The position numbers and the translations under genes are program-made. Shown in pieces: positions 8,214 to 13,007 of a stretch of DNA of 13,007 bases. This stretch comes from a candidate division BRC1 bacterium ADurb.BinA292 (lineage in GTDB: Bacteria > Sumerlaeota > Sumerlaeia > MVZB01). Position 1 is the first letter of the stretch; each line of letters opens with the position of its first letter. The stretch spans positions 1 through 13,007 of the forward strand of contig MVZB01000077.1 in NCBI GenBank assembly GCA_002068205.1, given 5' to 3'. The notes beneath the pieces were generated by a model. The model ran no database searches. It worked only from the letters and a program-made list of their open reading frames with translations, and was not told where the DNA came from.

Positions 8214-9161
8214 ATGCAGAAAATCCTCGTCATCGGCAGTTACAACGTCGGGCTGACCGTGCTCGGCTCGCGCATCCCGCGGCCCGGCGAAACGGTGCTG
8301 GGCGACCGGTTCGACATGGGCCCGGGCGGCAAGGGTTCCAACCAGGCGATCACGATCGCCCGGCTCGGCGGCGACGTCACGTTCCTGGCCAAACTGGGGC
8401 GCGACATTTTCGCCGACGATGCGCTGCGGCTGTTCGAGCACGAGGGCTTGGATGCCAAGCACCTCCTGTTCGATCCGGAGGCGCACACCGGCGCCGGCAT
8501 CATCTTCGTCAATGCGGAGGGGCAGAACGCGATCGGCGTGGCGCCCGGCGCCAATTACCGGCTCAGCACGGCCGATCTGGACGCCGCCGAGGCGCTCTTC
8601 ACCCAGTCGCGCTACCTGCTGATGCAGCTCGAAACGCCGCTGCCGGTGGTCTACCACGCCATCGAGAAAGCCCGTGCCGCCGGCGCAACGGTGATCCTGA
8701 ACCCGGCCCCGGCCCAGCCGATCGAGCCCCGGTATCTGGCGAAGATCGACATCCTGACGCCCAATGAGACGGAAGCCGAAATCCTGACCGGCGTCGCGGT
8801 CAACGATCTGCCGACGGCGTTCGAGGCCGCGCGGCGGCTGCGCGACCAGGGGGTCAAGCAGACGATCGTGACGCTCGGCGAGAAGGGGAGCGTGCTGGTC
8901 GATGCGACGCGCGAGGCGCACTTCCCGGCGCCCAAGGTCCGTTCGGTGGATACCACCGGCGCCGGCGACGCGTTCAACGGCGGATTGGTCTACGCGCTGG
9001 CCGCCGGGCGGACGATCGACGAGGCGATCGGCTTTGCCTCGCGCGTGGGGGCGTACTCGGTGATGAGCGTCGGCGTCGTCCCCGGCCTGCCGAGGCAGGC
9101 CGATCTGGAGCGCTTCGAACGGGAGGGCGGCCATGTCGGGGCCCACGTTGACGCATCGTGA
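8214..9161 (+). CDS. rbsK: Ribokinase-family (PfkB) sugar kinase
   Basis: Cytoplasmic ATP-dependent sugar kinase, 315 residues, close to the usual ribokinase length. Seen: sugar-binding GGKGSNQA at 38-45; lid region RPGETVLG at 23-30; LLMQLETP with E140; NPAPA at 163-167; TPNETEAE at 182-189; and the anion hole with catalytic D252 in DTTGAGDAFNGG at 246-257. These match E. coli RbsK closely. One difference stands out: the sugar-contacting aspartate of E. coli (D16 in GSINAD) is glycine 13 here (GSYNVG), so the substrate may not be ribose. The symbol is therefore a family-level label. AGGGAG at 8201-8206 is 7 nt before the ATG. The last 29 nt overlap the next gene, implying translational coupling. 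It probably phosphorylates the sugar imported by the upstream carrier. Confidence 0.88.
   Translation: MQKILVIGSYNVGLTVLGSRIPRPGETVLGDRFDMGPGGKGSNQAITIARLGGDVTFLAKLGRDIFADDALRLFEHEGLDAKHLLFDPEAHTGAGIIFVNAEGQNAIGVAPGANYRLSTADLDAAEALFTQSRYLLMQLETPLPVVYHAIEKARAAGATVILNPAPAQPIEPRYLAKIDILTPNETEAEILTGVAVNDLPTAFEAARRLRDQGVKQTIVTLGEKGSVLVDATREAHFPAPKVRSVDTTGAGDAFNGGLVYALAAGRTIDEAIGFASRVGAYSVMSVGVVPGLPRQADLERFEREGGHVGAHVDAS
9121..9127 (+). promoter_or_regulatory. Shine-Dalgarno site inside the kinase gene for the UroD-family gene
   Basis: GGGAGGG ends 5 nt before the ATG at 9133 while still inside the kinase coding region. It fixes a start that overlaps the kinase by 29 nt. Confidence 0.7.
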
Positions 9162-10239
9162 GCGGGTCGAGCGCGCGTTGGCCCACGAGACGACCGACCG
9201 GCCGCCGCGTGATTTCGCCGCCGAGCCGGACGTCTGGCGCCGCCTGCGCGCGCACTACCGCACCGACAGCCACGAGGAGATCCTGCGGGCGTTCGACACC
9301 GACTGCCGCATTGTCTCCTATGACTGGGAGGCGTTCTTCCGCCCGCCCGACACGCCGGCCGATGCGCCGCGCGCCCACCGCGCCTGGAAGCGCCCGCTCG
9401 CGTCCGACAGCTACCTCGATCCGTGGGGCGCCCGCCGCACGATCACCGTCAATGAGTATTCCACCTATGAGGAACTGAGCGATTATCCGCTGGCGGGGGC
9501 GGAATCAGTCGAGGATCTGGCGCGCTACGCCTGGCCCTCACCCGACTGGTGGGACTTCAGCCAGCTGCGCGCGGTGATCGAGCGCGTCAATCCCAATCGG
9601 GAATACCACCTGCGCTGGCGCTGCGGATCGATCTTCGAGACGGCCTGGTCGCTGCGCGGTTTCGACCGCATGCTGCTCGATCTGGTCGTCGCGCCCGACA
9701 TCGCCGGCTACATCATGGACCGCATTCTGGAAATCCATCTGGAAAATCTGGCGCGCGTGATGGCCGCGGCGGGCGACCTGATCGACATGGTGTACACGTA
9801 CGACGACGTCGCCTCGCAGCAGGCGCTGCTGATGTCGGCCGACATGTGGGGCCAGCTCATCCGGCCGCGGCAGGAGCGGCTGTTTGCCGCCGCCAAGGGC
9901 TACGGCAAGCCGCTGATGCTGCACTGCTGCGGAGCGGTGGCGCCGCTGATCGACGAGCTGATCGACCTGGGGCTCGACGTCCTCAACCCGGTGCAGCCGC
10001 TGGCGGCGGGGATGGATCTGGAACGGCTCAAGGAGCGCTACGGCGACCGCCTGACGTTCCATGGCGGCATCGACATCCAGGAACTGCTGCCGCGCGGCAC
10101 GCCGAAACAGGTGCGGCGCGAGGTTGAGCGGGTGACCGGCATCCTCGGCCGGGATGGGGGCTACATTCTGGCGCCCGCGCATCATGTGCAGGCCGATACG
10201 CCCGTGGAGAACGTGCTGGCGCTGTACGGCCTGTCCTGA
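9133..10239 (+). CDS. UroD-family protein, probably corrinoid/cobalamin methyltransferase-like
   Basis: 368-residue cytoplasmic protein with the uroporphyrinogen decarboxylase-type TIM barrel. Seen: N-terminal LTHRERVERALAHETTDRPP typical of the non-HemE branch; LMLHCCGAV at 261-269, placing a His-x-Cys where MtaA/MtbA-type methyltransferases bind zinc; NPVQP at 285-289; FHGGIDIQ at 309-316; and the C-terminal LAPAHHVQADTPVEN at 346-360. The arginine-rich substrate motif of true HemE (RQAGRYLPEY-type) is absent, so heme synthesis is unlikely. Known relatives move methyl groups between a corrinoid protein and a thiol or folate, but many in sugar loci have no assigned reaction. Here it is translationally coupled to a sugar kinase, so a role in handling a methylated or otherwise modified sugar is possible. 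No corrinoid-binding protein gene is visible in this window. Confidence 0.82.
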   Translation: MSGPTLTHRERVERALAHETTDRPPRDFAAEPDVWRRLRAHYRTDSHEEILRAFDTDCRIVSYDWEAFFRPPDTPADAPRAHRAWKRPLASDSYLDPWGARRTITVNEYSTYEELSDYPLAGAESVEDLARYAWPSPDWWDFSQLRAVIERVNPNREYHLRWRCGSIFETAWSLRGFDRMLLDLVVAPDIAGYIMDRILEIHLENLARVMAAAGDLIDMVYTYDDVASQQALLMSADMWGQLIRPRQERLFAAAKGYGKPLMLHCCGAVAPLIDELIDLGLDVLNPVQPLAAGMDLERLKERYGDRLTFHGGIDIQELLPRGTPKQVRREVERVTGILGRDGGYILAPAHHVQADTPVENVLALYGLS

Positions 10240-10264
10240 AGCGAAAGCCGCGGCGCAGGAGCGG

Positions 10265-10301
10265 AAAAAAAATCCGTCGGATCGACCCGATCCGACGGAT
10301 T
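10265..10301 (-). terminator. Intrinsic terminator in the convergent gap
   Basis: The perfect 14-bp arms AATCCGTCGGATCG (10271-10284) and CGATCCGACGGATT (10288-10301) enclose a 3-nt loop. Eight A's at 10265-10272 become a U-tract when read leftward, so it ends the leftward solute-binding-protein transcript. Read rightward, the stem is followed by CTGGTTTGG, a poor U-tract, so termination of the left operon is probably weaker. The rest of 10240-10345 shows no gene. Confidence 0.92.
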
Positions 10302-10345
10302 CTGGTTTGGAATGGGGTGAACCCGCTCGCGCGAATCCGCGCCGG

Positions 10346-11611
10346 CTACCGGGCTTCGTTGAGGATGCGCGTGCCCTTCGTCGCGATCCGCCGGCAGACT
10401 TCCTCGACGCCCGCCTCGCCGGCCCACACGTGCTCCAGCTCCATGTTGATCATGCTGACCAGTTCCTGATAGGCCGAGGTCTCAGGCCGCAGGCGTCCGA
10501 AGTCGAGCGCATCGATGAAATACTTCTGATGATCGGGGGGATTAAGGTTGTGGAATTCGGGGCTGTTGGCGACCTCGAGGAAGACCGGCGTCATGATGTT
10601 TTTCATGGCGAACATGCGGGCGCCCTCGCCGCCGCAGATGAATTCTATCACCTTCCACGCCTGCTCGGGATGCTTTGCCTCGGCCGGGATGGAGAAGCAT
10701 GAACCGAAATTGGCGATCGCCCGGCCGGCCGGGCCGATCGGCGGCATCGCGACATCCCACTTGAAGTTTGCGCGGGCGATATACTCGGGAACGGCCCAGT
10801 GACCGTTCCAGGTGATCGCCACCTGGCCGGACTGGAACGGATCGATCTGGGCGGTTTGCACGGCCTCGCGGATCGTCGCCCCATGCTTCAGCCGCATGTC
10901 GGCAATCCACTGGATCGCTTCGATGACCTTCGGATCGTCGAACGTGCAGCGGGTCGGATTCTTCGGGTCGTCCACGCTGTCGCCGCCGAACGACCAGATC
11001 GCCAGCTCCCACGGGGGCAGGGCGCTGCCCCAGACGTCGATGTTGCCGTCGCCATCGCGATCGCGGGTCAGCTTGCGCGCGATCTCCAGATAGTCGTCCC
11101 ACGTCCAGTCGGGGCCGGGCACTTCGACACCCGCTTCCTCGAACATGTCGAGGTTGAAGAACGGGATGATGACGGCCGTGTCGCACGGCAGGCCGTAGAG
11201 CCGCTCATCGATCTGAAGCCATTCGAGCGGCGTGTGATGGTAGGCGTCGAGGCTGATCAGCTCGCTGGCGTTGACCCGGTCGGTCAGATCCATCAGGGCA
11301 TTCTTCTTGACGAACCCCGGATAGAAGCCCGATTCCATCAACACAATGTCGGGCGGATTGCCCGACGCGGTGAGGGTAAAGAACTTCGTCCAGTAGGCCT
11401 CGTAGGGGACATTGAGGACCTTGATCTTGATGTCGGGATATTTTTCCTCGATGGCGGTGACCGCCTCGTGCCAGATCCCCTGCTCAACGGGCGACCCCAT
11501 CCGCAGATAGAGCACCACGGCATTATCTGGCGTCTTGGAGCAGGCCGCCAGCCCCAGCGCCAGGCAGATCAGGAGCCCGCAGGCCCGCGTCGTGAGCAGT
11601 TTGAGAGGCAT
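10346..11611 (-). CDS. ABC-type sugar solute-binding lipoprotein (family 1)
   Basis: 421 residues. The N terminus is a lipoprotein signal with lipobox LAAC, giving lipidated Cys24, so the mature protein is membrane-anchored outside the cytoplasm. Family 1 sugar-binding features seen: the opening beta strand VVLYLRMGS, an EKYPDIKIKVLNVPYEAYWTK segment (56-76), NPPDIVLMES (85-94), GLPCDTAVIIPFFNLDMFEEAG (140-161), WTWDDYLEIARKLT (169-182), a DRDGDGNID acidic loop (184-192), and WNGHWAVPEY (268-277). Known role: high-affinity capture of oligo- or monosaccharides for an ABC importer. No permease or ATPase gene follows; a strong terminator does, so its partners must lie elsewhere. It starts 15 nt after the LacI-type gene, with GGGGGA at 11620-11625 as a possible ribosome site, so the two are likely cotranscribed. 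The ligand is unknown. Confidence 0.9.
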   Translation of the reverse strand: MPLKLLTTRACGLLICLALGLAACSKTPDNAVVLYLRMGSPVEQGIWHEAVTAIEEKYPDIKIKVLNVPYEAYWTKFFTLTASGNPPDIVLMESGFYPGFVKKNALMDLTDRVNASELISLDAYHHTPLEWLQIDERLYGLPCDTAVIIPFFNLDMFEEAGVEVPGPDWTWDDYLEIARKLTRDRDGDGNIDVWGSALPPWELAIWSFGGDSVDDPKNPTRCTFDDPKVIEAIQWIADMRLKHGATIREAVQTAQIDPFQSGQVAITWNGHWAVPEYIARANFKWDVAMPPIGPAGRAIANFGSCFSIPAEAKHPEQAWKVIEFICGGEGARMFAMKNIMTPVFLEVANSPEFHNLNPPDHQKYFIDALDFGRLRPETSAYQELVSMINMELEHVWAGEAGVEEVCRRIATKGTRILNEAR

Positions 11612-11626
11612 CAGATCCGTCCCCCG

Positions 11627-12727
11627 TTATCCGACTTCGACAGGGCGCTTGCGCCGCGTGGCATTGCCCGCCAGCACGCGAGTCGTCTCGCGAATGCACA
11701 ATTCGGGTTTGATGCGTACATGGTATTTCCCGGCATCTTCCAGATCCTCGCCGGCCTGGCGGCTCCTGATTCGCTCCAACAGCCGCTCGACGGCCGTGTT
11801 GGTGATCCCCTTGATGTGCAGGTCAACGGTCGTCAAGCGCGGGCTCATTTCACTGGCCATCGAGATATTGTCAAATCCCACGACCGCCAGATCCTCCGGG
11901 ATCCGCATCCCCCGCTTGTGCAGCAGATGGATCAATTCGATGGCCAGCCGGTCGTTGCCGGCGCAGACCACCTCGGGCGGTTTGGGCAGACGCATCAGGC
12001 GGTCGAGGACCGCGGGCAGATCCGCCGCGCGCGGGCAGTCGCACAGATATTGCGGGTCGTAATACAGGTTATTCTCCAGCAGGCCGCGCTTGTAGCCGTC
12101 GACGCGCCCCAACCAGCTGTGATGGAGTTCGGCCTCCAGATCGCCAATGAACGCGATCCGTTCGTAGCCGTTCTGCTTGAGGAAGCAGATCAATTCATAC
12201 AGGCCCGTTTCATCGTCGGCGCGGACGCTGTCGACGCCGATCGGCTCGCCCTCGCCGATGAAGACGACGGGGCTGGCGGCGTCCTTCAGGCGCCGGTGAT
12301 ATTCCTGGTCATACTGTTCGCGCGACGTGGCCAGCAGGATGCCGTCGACGCGGTAGTTCATGAACGTTTCGAGATACATCTCCTCGACGGCGTTGGAGTC
12401 GTTGGTGACGCCGAGCAGGACGCTGCGCCTGGCCTCCGCCAGGCGCGTGGTGATCTCGGTGATCATGTCGGCGAAGAACGGGTTGGCGACGTTGGGGACG
12501 ATGCAGCCGATGATGTTGGTTTTGCCCGAGGCCAGGCTGCGGGCGATGTGATTATGCTTGTAGCCCATCTGCTGCGCCACAAGCTGGACACGCTGGATCG
12601 TCTCGGCCTTGATCATCGGATCGTTGCGCAGGGCGCGCACCACCGTGGAGCGCGCCAGGCCGACGATCTCAGCAATGCGTTTGGTGCTGACCTGAGTGGA
12701 GTTGGAGGAGGTTGTCTTTTTTCCCAT
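11627..12727 (-). CDS. LacI-family transcriptional regulator
   Basis: 366-residue sugar-responsive repressor. Seen: N-terminal helix-turn-helix TKRIAEIVGLARSTVVRALRN (15-35); hinge helix HIARSLASGKT (60-70); periplasmic-binding-protein-like core starting NIIGCIVPNVANPFFADM (71-88); DDETGLYELICFLKQNGYERIAFIGD in the first subdomain; and VCAGNDRLAIELI, LAVVGFDNISMASEMSPRLTTVD in the second, all standard for the family. The frame stays open upstream to an ATG at 12925, but the extra 66 residues look nothing like LacI and would span the promoter, so the ATG at 12727 just before the DNA-binding domain is chosen. Its own ribosome site is weak. An ATG at 12748 is a possible alternative. It heads a two-gene unit with the binding protein and may also control the convergent operon, which is inference. 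The effector is unknown. Confidence 0.9.
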   Translation of the reverse strand: MGKKTTSSNSTQVSTKRIAEIVGLARSTVVRALRNDPMIKAETIQRVQLVAQQMGYKHNHIARSLASGKTNIIGCIVPNVANPFFADMITEITTRLAEARRSVLLGVTNDSNAVEEMYLETFMNYRVDGILLATSREQYDQEYHRRLKDAASPVVFIGEGEPIGVDSVRADDETGLYELICFLKQNGYERIAFIGDLEAELHHSWLGRVDGYKRGLLENNLYYDPQYLCDCPRAADLPAVLDRLMRLPKPPEVVCAGNDRLAIELIHLLHKRGMRIPEDLAVVGFDNISMASEMSPRLTTVDLHIKGITNTAVERLLERIRSRQAGEDLEDAGKYHVRIKPELCIRETTRVLAGNATRRKRPVEVG

Positions 12728-12879
12728 TCTGGTTCGACAGTCGGGCATTTCCGGGAGGATGCCTGGGTTTCTCGCTTTCAGCTTCAGCGCGCCGGCCCGC
12801 GGGGGCTGGCGCCATCGTTCTTGGTTGGGGGCGGCAATCCGTGACCGGCCGATCGTGGTGCGCCCGGCAACACCCGATG
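12728..12879 (-). other. Probable 5' leader of the lacI-type transcript, no gene seen
   Basis: If transcription starts about 7 nt below the -10 box, the leader is roughly 150 nt. It is GC-rich and in frame with the regulator without a stop, but codes for nothing recognisable. I saw no riboswitch or convincing terminator hairpin in it. Confidence 0.4.
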
Positions 12880-12893
12880 TTATCATATGATAA
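12880..12893. promoter_or_regulatory. Perfect palindrome over the -10 box, candidate operator
   Basis: TTATCATATGATAA is a perfect 14-bp palindrome in an otherwise GC-rich region. It contains the -10 box of the regulator promoter, so a protein bound here would block RNA polymerase. Autoregulation by the LacI-type protein is the simplest reading, but the sequence lacks the central CG common in LacI-family operators, so another dimeric regulator is possible. Confidence 0.6.
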
Positions 12894-12915
12894 TGCCGAC
12901 ATCGCAGGTGGTCAA
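12887..12915 (-). promoter_or_regulatory. Sigma70-type promoter of the lacI-type gene
   Basis: Read leftward: -35 TTGACC (12915-12910), a 17-nt spacer, then -10 TATCAT (12892-12887). Each box matches the consensus at five of six positions, and the spacing is ideal. It is the only convincing promoter seen in the window and points at the regulator gene. Confidence 0.7.
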
Positions 12916-12936
12916 GCGCCATCAAAAGCGAGCGAA

Positions 12937-13005
12937 TTGACTCATATTAAAGGTTACCGGGGAAAGGGGGTTGCGGGCGGACTGAGAAGGTCGTTGACTC
13001 ATATT
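12937..13005. repeat. 12-bp direct repeat upstream of the regulator promoter
   Basis: TTGACTCATATT occurs at 12937-12948 and 12994-13005, a period of 57 bp. Each copy contains TCATAT, also the core of the nearby palindrome, so the copies may be related binding sites. Each also begins with a -35-like TTGACT pointing right, but the first has no -10 box 17 nt on, and the second would need sequence beyond the window. Confidence 0.55.
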
Positions 13006-13007
13006 CG

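Noticed and set aside
9133..10239. Uroporphyrinogen decarboxylase HemE
   Set aside because: The N-terminal arginine-rich substrate motif of HemE is missing, and the HCC zinc-like motif and sugar-locus context fit the methyltransferase-like branch.
12425..12446. Perfect 9-bp inverted repeat GCGCCTGGC/GCCAGGCGC
   Set aside because: It lies well inside the LacI-type coding region, where GC-rich codons for RLAEARR readily give such symmetry; no T-run follows.
10799..12844. 681-codon open frame on the + strand
   Set aside because: Antisense to the binding protein and LacI-type gene, both of which have clear family motifs; its translation shows no recognisable domain.
12728..12925. Extended N terminus of the LacI-type protein to ATG 12925
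   Set aside because: The extra residues do not resemble LacI proteins, and the extension runs across a near-consensus promoter and palindrome.

Overview
The window is a GC-rich, gene-dense bacterial segment. Its theme is carbohydrate capture and sugar catabolism. Gram-negative-type export signals, multidomain extracellular proteins with a sulfatase-modifying-factor (SUMF1/FGE-like) fold, and a UroD-family protein inside a sugar locus suggest a planctomycete, another PVC-superphylum member, or a candidate phylum of similar gene content such as Hydrogenedentota. This is inference from style of gene content; no rRNA or marker gene is present. No tRNA, rRNA, CRISPR array, insertion sequence or phage gene was seen.

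Left part (1-10239, + strand): six genes read in one direction, probably one operon or two overlapping units. In order they are a 5'-truncated GH30-type glycoside hydrolase; two large secreted tandem paralogs, each with a sandwich-like N-terminal domain, a glycosidase-like central barrel and a C-terminal FGE-like domain; a RhaT-family sugar/proton symporter; a ribokinase-family sugar kinase; and a UroD-family protein, probably corrinoid methyltransferase-like. The first gap is 3 nt, the last junction is a 29-nt overlap, and most starts have strong Shine-Dalgarno sequences.

Right part (10240-13007, - strand): a LacI-family regulator is followed 15 nt downstream by a lipoprotein solute-binding protein of the ABC sugar type, then by a near-perfect intrinsic terminator in the convergent gap. 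Upstream of the regulator is a good sigma70-type promoter. A perfect 14-bp palindrome covers its -10 box, and a 12-bp direct repeat lies further upstream.

Working model (inference): secreted GH30 and the paralogous three-domain proteins act on a glycan outside the cytoplasm. Released sugar is imported by the RhaT-like carrier and possibly captured by the binding protein with a permease encoded elsewhere. It is then phosphorylated by the kinase, and the UroD-like protein may handle a methyl group or other modification. The LacI protein probably controls its own unit and perhaps more. The most novel element is the duplicated barrel plus FGE-like fusion, whose FGE-like domain lacks the catalytic cysteine pair.
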